A stretch of DNA of 64,000 nt from Apostichopus japonicus (Eukaryota > Echinodermata > Holothuroidea > Aspidochirotida > Stichopodidae): the NCBI RefSeq assembly GCF_037975245.1, contig NC_092574.1, forward strand, positions 23,871,713 to 23,935,712. The letters are read 5' to 3'. This document shows, in pieces, positions 11,839 to 22,937 of this stretch (the stretch's first letter is position 1; the number at the start of each line of letters is the position of its first letter). The notes under the pieces are model-generated. The model did no database searches. It was given only the letters and a program-made list of their open reading frames with translations, and was not told the origin of the DNA. The translations under genes and the position numbers were made by a program.

Positions 11839-12806
11839 CATAGGCGTAGGAGGCGGGGGGGGGGGGGGGGCTGGGGGGGCTGCAGCCCCCCCAACCAATT
11901 ATTTTTGTGAAAATTCGGGCAATATGCTGAGAATTTTTCGGGCACCTACTGGAAGAATAATAATTTGCAGTGTGTTTTTCATTTTTTGGGGGGGGTGAAA
12001 ATTCGGCAATATGCTGAGTATTTTTCGGGCACTTACTGAAAGAGTAACAATTTGCAGTGTGTTTTTCAATTTTTTGGGTGAAAATTTGGACAATACGCTG
12101 AGAATTTTTTGGGCACCTACCAGTGGCGGAGCGTCCATACAGTCAGAGGGGGCGGATGCCCCCCTGACGGACTCAAACGGACTGCTGGCGCCCTTTTCAG
12201 CTTTTTACCACTTTCTACTTATTCGCGATTATTGACTTTTTTATTGCGCTCTGAAATACCTATTGACATTTGTCACATTTTGTTGGTGCAATTTTCTGAC
12301 AAATGGCGATGACACCTATTTATTCTTCGTTTATCTGTAAATTAGCTAGGCCTGGAAAGGGTGATTTCCGGCGATCTAGGGAGTATCTTTACTCAAAAAT
12401 TTTTTGCACGCTCCGCGCCAACCCGTGGTGGCGCTCCGCTTAGATAGTGTCGAAAGCGCCCCTACAGACCATTCTCTCTCCCCCTGACCAATACCCCTAG
12501 CTCCGCCACTGGCACCTACTGAAAGAAGAAAAATTTGCAATGTGTTTTTCAATAGTTAAACTTATATTATTATTATTATTGTTGTAACGACTTCCCCAAT
12601 AATTATAACCAATATGGAAGGGTAATAACACGAAAAATGATTTTATGTTATTGGCATGTGATGTAATAAGGGATGAATGCCTACATGATATGCACAATAA
12701 CATGCGCGGAACGCGCGCGGAGCGCGCGAAAAATTTTGGTTATATTTTTCGGGCAAGTCGTTACAGCCCCCCCCCCCCCAAATCAAATGAGGCTCCTACG
12801 CCTATG
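11839..12806. mobile_element. hAT-type element, third layer of nest 2
   Basis: Perfect 14-bp ends CATAGGCGTAGGAG and CTCCTACGCCTATG, flanked by the 8-bp duplication ATACCCTT at 11831-11838 and 12807-12814. It is interrupted by the miniature element at 12121-12511. It contains a GC-alternating hairpin near 12711-12728 and has no coding capacity. The left part repeats an internal segment two or three times (CGGGCACCTACTG... at about 11940, 12027 and 12110). Confidence 0.92.
12121..12511. mobile_element. hAT miniature element, copy B
   Basis: A 391-bp element with ends CAGTGGCGGAGC and GCTCCGCCACTG, flanked by the 8-bp duplication GCACCTAC at 12113-12120 and 12512-12519. It is the sister of copy A at 5637-6040. 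It is the innermost and therefore youngest layer of nest 2. Confidence 0.94.
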
Positions 12807-13189
12807 ATACCCTTCAACCGACAACAACTGGAACTGGCCTCGAAAGAAAGGCAGACTAAGCTTAAGATTGTCGGAGAGCTCAGGGTACCAACTCACGAGA
12901 TCTGGTGGAATTCTCCATTCAGCAACATTGAGTGATATTCGATGATATGAATCCTGAGATGTGTAAGTCCTAACCAAATAGAGACTCGACATTACTCTTC
13001 TTCCAAATGTGTGTGTGGGGGGGACATTTGATATTGTTTCCCCCACCCATCGAAATGTGGGGGGACGTGTCCAGGGGGGGACGGGGGACGTGTCCCCCCG
13101 TCCCCCCCCCTGGATTGCAAGCTTGCAAGCAACGGAAAGTTAACTTTTTCAGAGCGCGGCACGCGGTTTGGGGCGGGTCTTCAATGCCT

Positions 13190-13664
13190 TTAAGGTAAAT
13201 CCAGCCCTATATGAATGGATTAATCAGCTATGTATGGAAATGTCATTTGTTACTTTAGTTAAATAAATATATTTCGGAAACCAACTTTGCCAAAATATGT
13301 TTCTCACAGTTTCACAATATATACATCTTGAAGATAGAGAGAAGACGTTTGTGTTCTCGTTTTCGTTTCCAAGGTGTGATGTTTGCTTTTGTCGGTATTG
13401 GTTTTAGCCTCAGTTTTCGATTTCGTGAACGGTTTTGGTTTTGTTTTCGTGTTTATCTTTGGCTTTGATTGCGTTTGTTATTTTACCATTTATTTAATTA
13501 TCACTTTGCTTATTCTTTTGTGAATGTATGTGTTTTGTTTATTTAATTTATTTTTTATCATTGTTGTTGTTAACGGCACTATTCGGCTTTCGTAAATTCC
13601 ATTCACTTCATGTATTTCAAATGGTCATGTGTAGCAAGTTCTATCATATCCACAGCATTCGTAC
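13190..13664. other. Intergenic, T/G-rich
   Basis: Between nest 2 and the next hAT element. 13345-13480 is a degenerate run of GTTTTCG/GGTTTTG-like motifs. No gene is supported. Confidence 0.4.
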
Positions 13665-14108
13665 CAGTGTTACCAGAGTTAGCGTTTTTACACTAGATCT
13701 AGCGTTTTTAGTCATTTGTGGGGTTCTAGCGCACGTTTTTTCTAATTTTGGTAATTCTACCGTTTTTTGCCTAAAACTAGTTCAATTTACCAAAAATTGA
13801 CCACTTTTCAGATTATTTAGACAAAATTCTTACTTGGAGACCCATCCAAATTTATTTTGAGTATTTTTGCCCAATCTTCGGAACTTCCTACCGAAAATTT
13901 CCATATTTTTTTCAAATTTTCTGGGTCAGACTATCACTCAAATCAACTATTCAAAATCTATTTTGTGATCGGTGACCATTCATCCTACGAATCTGTGCTA
14001 AATTGACTCCAAACAACACGAATGTTAGGGAAACTACCATTTAGCGTTTTCTAGGGTTTTATTTTCGCAAATCTAGCGTTTTTTCGTCAACTGTCGCTGG
14101 TAACGCTG
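13665..14108. mobile_element. hAT-type miniature element
   Basis: A 444-bp element. The left end CAGTGTTACCAG pairs with the right end CTGGTAACGCTG (one mismatch in 12). It is flanked by the 8-bp duplication ATTCGTAC at 13657-13664 and 14109-14116. The phrase TAGCGTTTT recurs near both ends. It lies about 0.4 kb upstream of the inferred first exon boundary of PGAP2. Confidence 0.92.
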
Positions 14109-14116
14109 ATTCGTAC

Positions 14117-14509
14117 ATATATCTGTTATCATACAGCTGTGTATGCGGAAGATATTGCTATATTACTAATTAGCAGTTACATGTTGTTGTAGTTCTGATC
14201 CATTACGGAAATGGAATATTTATGAGTTACGTGGTATCCTTTTGTGTAAATCTTGCTTGCAATCCTCCTATGCCTGTTTTGGAGAACGGATAAAGTTTGT
14301 CTGCCGAACAATTTCAATGATGCATTGCAAACATAAAATCGACTGATTTCGCGGAACTGGTAAATAAAATAGGCCTGTTCTAGTGGTACTACCATCTCCG
14401 TGTATAGTCTTTAAAATATCTAGCCTAATTGTAGCCTAAAATAAGTCGAAAACTTGATGGTTTAGCAAAAATTAGCATCTTTGCCGACCCACTATGTGAT
14501 ACTACTCAG
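14117..14509 (+). promoter_or_regulatory. Probable PGAP2 promoter and 5' UTR exon
   Basis: The first coding exon of PGAP2 is preceded by a real acceptor (TTTTCACAG, ending at 14940), which implies an upstream non-coding exon. A consensus donor, CTCAG then GTAAGA, ends a candidate exon at 14509. The exon start and promoter elements cannot be placed; no TATA box is seen. Confidence 0.5.
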
Positions 14510-14943
14510 GTAAGATTATTTTTGATTAATAATACATTTATAGGCTGTGCCACACTAAATTAGTTAGAATAGCCTAGTCTTTTCGGCTAGCTCTATTGTA
14601 TGCTTAATTTTATACCAATCTATTCCGTCTGTCATTTCAGAGCTTTTGAAAAAATACCCTATAGGCAATGAAGGCTCATCAATTATTGAAAGAGGCACTT
14701 TAGAGTCTTTTTGAATAATGAAGCTTGAGATGTCAGATCAAATTTATGACTGTTAAAGTCTGACAGTTTCTGTAATGAAATTTTTTACCATTAATGCATA
14801 CGTTTGAATCAAAACCGGCTTTGCTAAATGAGTCTTTTCATCATTTGTCTAAAGATTTCATTAGTCCAACTCAAGAATTAAAGCTTGCTTTGAATTCAGT
14901 TTTCTTCCAAGTTTGACATTTTGTTCCTTTATTTTCACAGGTC

Positions 14944-17771
14944 ATGATGACAAAGAAAAGTTCGAGAGATCCCTTTGAGATGACAGATGATGTCGTGTAT
15001 ATTCCGTTTAGAGGGGCTACCATTGTGAGCTCGATAATAGTGTCCGGTGGTTTCGTCCTTTGCATAATTCTTGCATTAGTATATCACTTTGAGCGTACAA
15101 CTTGGACACATTGTCAGGTAATATGTTACAACGTATACTTAGTTGCTATTATGATAACTTAACAATCCAATTTTGAGGATTTTCACAAGCCTTACTGATC
15201 ATTATTCTAAAGAAGATCGGTTCTTTTTCAAACAAAGAAACCCAAAGCCTTTTGGCTTTCAAGTTTTATCAACCAAGATGATCATCCATTTTTTAAAAAG
15301 CTAACATAAACTCCAACAAAGTCTTTGAGACCAAAGTTGAAGGTAACAAAATTGTTGACCTCAGATGACCTATTGTCCATTTTTTTGACTGCTGGATAGG
15401 ATAGTTTTGGAATGAAAACATTGATTTCAGAAATTTTTCTCCAACACATTCTAGTGCTCTAGATAATCAAACATGACATATAGACATTCACGAGCTAATT
15501 AGATAGTTTACATGTAAACCTATCAATGCACTTCAATCAATGTATTAAAAAGTAAGTGGTCATGTTTCAATTTTTTCCAGGTTCCCAATTACCTTCCATC
15601 GATTAGTGCTGCAATATCTGTACCACCATCTGCATATATATGGAGGCTTGTGGTGGCCTCTTGTGCATCACAAAGACTATGTACTGTTGTTTTTCATCAC
15701 AAGCATTATTCCAACATCTTTGTCCCAAACTCATACTACAGAAGACTGTGTAAACTTTGTTTTGGGTCTGAGTTTCTGGAGAATCTTTGCCTAATTGGTT
15801 TAACATGTATTTCATCAACAGAAAACCACGGTAGGTATTGAAATTAGTCATAGTATTTGTTTCCTAAGCGTATTGTTTTTTTTTTTGCCCAGGCGTCAGA
15901 AAATGTATCTAATTTTCAGAGCTACATAGCTATTGTCCATAGTCCAAGCCTCCAAGGTAACTTTCATGTATTCCGAGCATCAAATCGGACGGGTGGTTGT
16001 CTGGTGTTTTGTAGCGCAGTCTTCGTGCAAGCTACTGAGGTGTGGGCCTAACAGTTTGTGCACTGTCCGCTAGCCTAACTTACTAAATAAATTGACTTAG
16101 TTGAAATTGTTTTTGGCTCTTCTAAGTTTTATTACTGACCACAAAAGAGAATTTCATTTCTACCTTGGTTACCAGTGAGTTCAATACCACTACTATGTGC
16201 ACACTAATTAAAGCTGCTTGATTCAGATATGTTCTCTTCTGGCTTTCAACTTCAAGGAATTCATGATGAATTTTAGTTAGGACAGATATGTTTTCATGCC
16301 CTCTTAGGTACATGTAGTAAAAGCAGGTCTATTTATTGTAGGAGACTTTTGATAATGTGGAAAACAAGTTAAATATAGTATTTTGATTATTTCACTTTCT
16401 TCCCTAAACCTATTAATCTTTGTTTGGTAATTTATGTATTGATTAGTATTCTCTGTCTTATTTCAGGCTTGCACGCGATGTTCTTCATTGGTTTCCAGCT
16501 GTTCGCAGTTATCTTTATGTTTCTCATGTGCATTGTGTATAGCATGGCCACAATGTCAGAAGACAATTCGGTGAGAAATCAATAAGTTATACTCTTTTGT
16601 CTCAGATCACATGTTGGAGCAGTTTGCTGATGCCTGTAATAGCCAACCTATAGTGGTAAGTGGAACTTGGTAGAATTTAATCCCACTCGGACCACCCATG
16701 TGAGTGTTGGATTAGTCTACTGGCTTACTGGTCACGAAAGGGATTAGTTTCATATGAGGTGGTGCCCAAATGCGTCACTTGTGTCCAATACCCAGTGATG
16801 TCGGTTGGATCTCTGAGCAGCAGCAAATTATGCACTGCCAGTCTGTTGCTGTACCCATGTAACGCCTAGTCTGTGTCATGAATGGATCAATTAACACATG
16901 CAAGGGGTATTGCAACATTTAATGTTAAAATATTTATTGTGAAGTAACTATTGCACTGGAGGGTGGTGTTTAAAGTAGTGCTATAAGGTTTGGTGTCAGT
17001 TTAACCAAAGTTTGGGTGTTCAGTAAAAGATTCACTGTCAATTGCTATTGCTTTAGTATCGTCATTTACTATTGCTTTAATATATTCTTTTACTATTGCT
17101 TTTACAGAACACAAAATCACTCAAATGGAAGTGGGGGGCTTTCTTGACAAACGTTGCTGCTTTCGTTTTAGCGATGGGTTCTTATTATCTTCACAATGCA
17201 TATTGTAGACCAGGCGGTAAGTATGTTGGACTAGTTGCACTGACTAATTACAAGCTGCCTGTCAGTTTATATGACCAACTAGAATAAAATAAGTATCTCC
17301 ACAACCTGATCATCCACCACACCCTACCCCCCCCCCCCTTCCCAAATCCCTCCCTTGGTTCCTTTTCAACTCCTGCTTACAATAAGAAAGCTTGAAAGAG
17401 GATACTTAGTTGAATCAACAGGAAAAGAGATCAAAGGCTCTGTCTATCATCGTGTAGCATTTCTATTGTATGTTGCTAGTCAAAGTTAATTGTTTGAAGT
17501 GAGAGGTACATTATAACAGAAAATTTGTCAAAAGTTGAATGAAGGTGCAGGATTACCTTTTTTTACATTTATAATTTTTAGGTGCCCTAACTAATAATGT
17601 GTATCTTTTTCTTGTTTTGGTGTGCGTTCCTTTCCTACAGTGTATACGGTCTTCGCCTTCTTCGAGTACATTATTGTCCTGAGTAATATTGCATACCATG
17701 TACGCGTAAGCCTTGACTTTAGTGACAGGGAGATCCGATTCGGAGTCAGACAAAGCAACAAAAACTCGTAA
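14944..17771 (+). CDS. PGAP2: PGAP2, post-GPI attachment to proteins factor 2
   Basis: PGAP2 is a multi-pass Golgi membrane protein of the Frag1/DRAM/Sfk1 family, needed to remodel the fatty acid of GPI anchors. Coding exons are 14944-15117, 15581-15830, 15900-15956, 16467-16570, 17108-17216 and 17641-17771. The phases close exactly to 274 residues (human about 254). Diagnostic stretches are THCQVPNYLPSISAAI across the first junction, SEFLENLCLIGLTCISSTEN in exon 2, SYYLHNAYCRPG in exon 5 and VYTVFAFFEYIIVLSN in exon 6. Hydrophobic segments lie near residues 24-48, 125-139, 165-186, 205-223 and 232-252. The start is the first ATG after the acceptor; a second ATG follows at once. For exon 3 I used the second AG (after GCGTC), because the first gives a stop. 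The stop codon overlaps a perfect donor motif (GTAAGT at 17768), so an alternative tail is possible. Confidence 0.93.
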
Positions 17772-20700
17772 GTATCAAGGGTCCTCGGAATGGATAAATG
17801 TATTCTTTCTTTATATACAGTGCAATAAGCAAGATTTCACTATTATAAAGTGCTTTCATAATGGCTTCAAGGTTCTTTCTTTTTCCAAGTTACCTGATGG
17901 ATATGTTGAGCTTTTTGACAGTCATTAGCAACGATAGGATATTTAGAGTACATATATAGTATATATAACTGTCTCTTTCAATTTACATTAAGATTATTTT
18001 GGGCAATAATTCATGCTATGAAAAAACTTGCTGGCCAAGTGGTATTTCGAATCTTTGCTCTTCTCTTATACTCAGGTTAAACTAAGTTTACTTTCAGAGT
18101 GATAGAAGGTTCAACTGAGGTGCAACAAATTCAAGGGTGTTTTTATTCTCCCCTGAAGGCACTCAGTGGAAATTGATTTTTTTTTTTAAATTTCAAGTCT
18201 TGCATCTTTGGCTTGCTGATTAAAAGTTGTGTTGGAGTTGCATGTTTAGCTTTCAAAATGAGTTTAAAGATCATCCACAGTATAAAAATGGATTTGAAAC
18301 AGAAGTGCTTCATTGTCCATATTTTGATCTCTTCTGTTTTTTGAAGGTGTAGATGACTGAGCTCCTGTACAAATTCAAGCGGTTACTCATAAAACTGAAC
18401 AGAAATGATGTCAGCTTATATTAGAGAACCTTACTTCAGAGGCTCATTCATCAAGTTAAAGGATGCCTTTAGGCGGAAGAATTTTAGTGATGATTTGTTA
18501 AAGTCCAAGAAGTATGAAGAAAGTGAGTGCTGGTAGTGTTTCTACAGCTGTTTCAGTTTCAAGTTATTCACCTTTAAAATTATGCTAAATCTCTGGAGTG
18601 CTCCTTTAAGACTAAACCTAATAATGATGTGTGCTGCTCCTCAGTGTAGGCCTTAATGTCGATGTCTATTTTAATCCATTGTTTATCAATTTTTAATAAC
18701 TGAATCAGAGCAGGTTCTATTAATTTCATATAAACAACGGATCACCGTTGGATGTCATTCAACACTATTTACCTTTGACAACTTTGCAATGCATTGAAAA
18801 CATAGTCATTTAAAGCCAATGAAAGTCTACGGTTTTCTCATAAATATATTGTCCAGTTACTTTAGCAGATGAAAACAGAGCGGTTGCAATGTTCATTTCT
18901 CAAAAAGTGAAAAGTGTTATAGAAATATAACATTGACTGATACTAGTGTTTTTATCAGTGTAGCATGTCAAAATTAATGTTGTTAATAAAGGCCCATCCA
19001 TGAATGATACTCCCACCTAATCTGGCTTGATATCATTTGGTTTTGCTTTTACCGTTGCTTTGGTGGATAAACAGATAAGCAGAAAAATTTTAACTTGTTC
19101 AGATCATGGTCAATCAAACTTTTTGTTTAGTAGATATGGAAAGACTAATGATGTTTTGTGCATGTGTTGCTTTCATTGCCCTTTTTTGTGCTGTTCGATC
19201 TAAAACCAGATTTGTCTTTAAATTTTGTGAGATGTGTAACTGCTGCAGTATAAACATATGAAAGCGCTCGTACGCTTTGATGGTAAGCCATTTATATTTC
19301 CGTCATATGTAGAACTTCTGCTATACTTAACATACTTGTACTACAAAGTTTCTAAATGAAAAATTTCTGTAAGATTATTTTACTCTCCTTGTGATGAAGA
19401 AATTTGAATATCTTTTTCTTGAGCTAGAGAAAGCTCACTTTATTACTTTGAGCCCTTGCCATTAACTTGATTGATTAACTTGATTGCATTGATCAATTTA
19501 TTGATCTATCCGTTTGATCAATCAGCTCAAATATAGCAGTAATTCTCATTAGTAACATCCTGTGAAATGTTATGATTGTTATCGCTATACCATGTGAAAT
19601 GCAGGAATGCTTTACAGAGATGGAAAACATGCAGAACGATTCCTGAACCACCACTTTCTAGGCCAAGATCTTATGGGTTGTTGTCACAAATTTGCAATGT
19701 ATAACAATTTATAACATCATTACTTCTAAAATAGCACTAGGCAGATTGACAATTAATTTTGTGCTCGCAGGTTTCCAGTGATCTTGCCTCTAAATTAGGC
19801 CAAGCCAGATTCCATCTGTCGTGTCAAGTAGTCAGACCTGCCAACCCCTTTTGCAAGCCTGCCCCCGCATCCTTCCTACTGTTTAAGGTAGTAACTAGCA
19901 CAACCTTGCATTTAATGCACCATTAGACGTCTAAAATTTTAATATTTTTCTGGGCAGGATGCCCCCAGACCCCCTACATGGGAGTTGGCTTCAAAGAAAG
20001 GGCCATGCCCCCTGCATTAACAAATCCGGAATCTTCCCCTGGTACTTCTCATGTTAAGAATAACTGATTCATCACTCGTGCTCTTGGTTTAGTATCCTTT
20101 ATTTTCTTACCAATATATAAGTATCTACATATTGTCACATTTGGCATTCCAAGGGTTGGAAGTAAATTGACATGAGCCTAAATTTTAGCATGCTAAAAGT
20201 GCTAGAAGTTTTCAAAAGCAACTTCCTAGAGGCTGTGATTAGTACCAGCCATTGGGAATTGTTATAAAATAGACATTTGATTATCATAGTATGGAATCAA
20301 TTTTTACGGTTGCAGGAAAAAACTGGTTGTAAATGCCGCATTGGGTGTCCATTTTCTGACTCTAGCATATTTGGAAGCAATACTGATGACTTTTGAGAGC
20401 TATGTGCTTTGACTCACTCAGGTCAAGAAGTCAAAATGTTTTAAACTTGATTGTATCTTAGAAATTTTTGATTGTTATGCAAAAGTTTAAGCTATGATGG
20501 ATAAATATGCAATATTTGTTGTTGTTTCTTTCCTTCTCTTCTGAAGTCTAAATGAATATATGATGCTTTGCTATTCTGACTTTGGCCTCTTCTTAGTTCT
20601 TTCAAGCTTAGATATTTCCAGCTAATGCCCATATCAAGAATAGTTATTTTTGTAATCCTTGGAAAATTACTGTTAAGTGTGAATATTTCTATCAGCCTTC

Positions 20701-21151
20701 AGAATAGACTAATGTTGAAAATTCCGTCATGTTGTTGTGATTTGTAATAAATGTTCAACATGTCTACTATGAACAGAGCAGTAGTAATATTCACCCTTGG
20801 TTTTGCTCATAGTTAGCTCAGTACTAGTGACTAGAAATGCAAGAGTTTGTTAAGGTTGGTTTCTCCAGACAATAAGAAATTGGGGAACATACTAATATGT
20901 AAATCTGTCAAGAATCACATTTTTTTTAAATTCCCTAATGAGTTACGCATGTATTAAATGATGTTCATTCATACTTAGTAAAGATTCCTAAATCCTATTG
21001 GTCCATTCAGGTCAGCTGACCGTGGTTAATCCTGTGAGTAACGCACGGTAAAATTACGGGGCATCACTTAAATAAATCTTTGGTTATATGTAACCAGAAA
21101 TGTTTTGTTTTATGATTTTTCCCCCACACAAATGGTAGTGTATGAATGAAC
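17772..21151 (+). other. PGAP2 3' UTR and downstream sequence
   Basis: This probably begins as the PGAP2 3' UTR. AATAAA signals occur at 18985-18990 and near 20746. A short open frame (18406-18537) starting MMSAYIREPYFRG ends next to a donor-like GTGAGT; it could be a stray or alternative exon but has no support. No other gene was recognised. Confidence 0.4.
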
Positions 21152-21317
21152 GGGGTTAATCAACGGTCTAGCGTGCGTTACTCACATGATTAATGCACTC
21201 CGAGTGTTAATGCTATCGCTGGATGCACTCGGGCTCCGCCCTCGTGCATCGCTTGCATTATCCCCCGATCGTGCATTAATCCTGTGAGTAACGCACGCTA
21301 GACTGTTGATTAACCCC
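21152..21317. repeat. Foldback element with about 46-bp inverted arms
   Basis: Arms 21152-21198 and 21271-21317 are inverted copies containing CTAGCGTGCGTTACTCACA and its complement, around a GC-rich 72-bp spacer. A third, partial arm (GTGAGTAACGCACGG) lies just upstream near 21035. Foldback or miniature transposon is the likely class; no target duplication was identified. Confidence 0.8.
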
Positions 21318-21849
21318 TTATTAATCCTTTGTTTATAAATTGTCATAATTCAATCAAAAACATGTTCTTTTAGCTTGAAAGGGTCATGTATCAATATTAA
21401 GAATGGTATAGAAAACCTGAACTGATGGCGGGCTTGTTATTAACGCTCTGCAACGTTACCAAGGTTACTGTCTTTTGCCCCAAGTCATCTATTTAAGACT
21501 CTACATTCTTGGACCTTTAACTCATTCCAAAACAGATTTTACTGGTTGATGCCAAAAGTCAAGATGGATCATTAGTGTCAGCTTTGTCAGTGTTAGATAT
21601 CTTATTTATGTTATATGTCTGAAGAAGTAAAAATATATTTATGAGCTAAAGAAGGAAGATATATGTTACTAACTAACTGGTCTCAGATTTCCTCATTTTT
21701 TAAGTTGTACAAAGTTTGGGAATTTAGAATGCCATCCAACCGCGGCAGAGAGATTTCAGAACCCAAGGACTGGATATCCTTTGTAGTGAATTAATTCTTT
21801 GAGATACTCATTATGGTTTGCACCCAACAAATCCTGAATCACTCATACA

Positions 21850-22937
21850 AATGCAAGACCCTATACCACTACTGTCTAATCAATGCAAGTCCCTATACCA
21901 CTACTGTCTAATCAATACAAGACCCTATACCACTACTGTCTAATTAATGCAAGTCCTTATACCACTACTGTCTAATCAATGCAAGAACCTATACCACTAC
22001 TGTCTAATCAATGCAAGACCCTATACCACTACTGTCTAATCAATACAAGACCCTTTACTACTACTGTCTAATCAATACAAGAACCTATACCACTACTGTC
22101 TAATCAATGCAAGACCCTATACCACTACTGTCTAATCAATACAAGACCCTTTACTACTACTGTCTAATCAATACAAGACCCTATACCACTACTGTCTAAT
22201 CAATACAAGACCCTTTACTACTACTGTCTAATCAATGCAAGTCCCTCTACCACTACTGTCTAATCAATGCAAGTCCCTATACCACTACTGTCTAATCAAT
22301 ACAAGTCCCTCTACCACTACTGTCTAATCAATACAAGTCCCTATACCACTACTGTCTAATCAATACAAGACCCTTTACTACTACTGTCTAATCAATACAA
22401 GACCCTATACCACTACTGTCTAATCAATGCAAGACCCTTTACTACTACTGTCTAATCAATACAAGACCCTCTACCACTACTGTCTAATCAATGCAAGACC
22501 CTTTACTACTACTGTCTAATCAATGCAAGTCCCTATACCACTACTGTCTAATCAATGCAAGTCCCTATACCACTACTGTCTAATCAATGCAAGTCCCTAT
22601 ACCACTACTGTCTAATCAATGCAAGTCCCTCTACCACTACTGTCTAATCAATGCAAGTCCCTATACCACTACTGTCTTATCAATACAAGACCTATACCAC
22701 TACTGTCTAATCAATGCAAGACCCTCTACCACTACTGTCTTATCAATGCAAGTCCCTATACCACTTCTGTCTAATCAATGCAAGACCCTCTACCACTACT
22801 GTCTAATCAATGCAAGACCCTCTACCACTACTGTCTAATCAATGCAAGACCCTTTACCACTACTGTCTTATCAATACAAGACCCTATACCACTACTGACT
22901 AATCAATACAAGACTATACTACTACTGTCTAATCAAT
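21850..22937. repeat. 32-bp minisatellite, about 34 copies
   Basis: A tandem array with a 32-bp unit built from TCTAATCAATGCAAG followed by (T/A)CCCTATACCACTACTG. Copies differ at a few fixed positions: GCA or ACA, and ATACCAC, TTACTAC or CTACCAC. A few units are one base shorter. Because 32 is not a multiple of three, apparent open frames in the array are a by-product of its 96-bp phase cycle. It lies between PGAP2 and the 3' end of UCHL3. Confidence 0.97.

Larger units (their letters stand above)
9746..13121. mobile_element. hAT-type element inserted in the TTAA element
   Basis: The left end is CAGGGGCGTCAATCC. The right end keeps only GGATTG, the inner part of the matching repeat, and then CAAG, so about nine terminal bases look lost or altered. 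The 8-bp duplication CTTGCAAG flanks it at 9738-9745 and 13122-13129. The uninterrupted family copy at 56.8 kb has a single such site, which confirms the insertion. It contains two related hAT pieces (10636-10990 and 11839-12806). No transposase frame is seen. Confidence 0.8.
9389..13189. mobile_element. TTAA-flanked element (Kolobok- or piggyBac-like), interrupted
   Basis: The outermost layer of nest 2. It is the reverse-complement relative of the intact 360-bp copy at 56779-57138. It begins after TTAA (9385-9388) with an A plus G run and GAAGACTCG, and ends GTCTTCAATGCCT before TTAA (13190-13193). A hAT element (9746-13121) splits it. The two outer pieces join into one family member when that insertion and one target duplication are removed. 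TTAA duplications are typical of Kolobok and piggyBac; the AGG-type terminus leans to Kolobok, which is inference. Confidence 0.75.

Noticed and set aside
18406-18537. Small open frame starting MMSAYIREPYFRG followed by GTGAGT
   Set aside because: Weak acceptor and no downstream exon found; kept only as a possible alternative PGAP2 exon.
22587-22838. 83-codon open frame in the minisatellite
   Set aside because: It is explained by the 32-bp tandem repeat, which cycles through all frames.
21850-22937. CRISPR-like array
   Set aside because: There are no unique spacers; the units are contiguous 32-bp copies, and the genome is animal.
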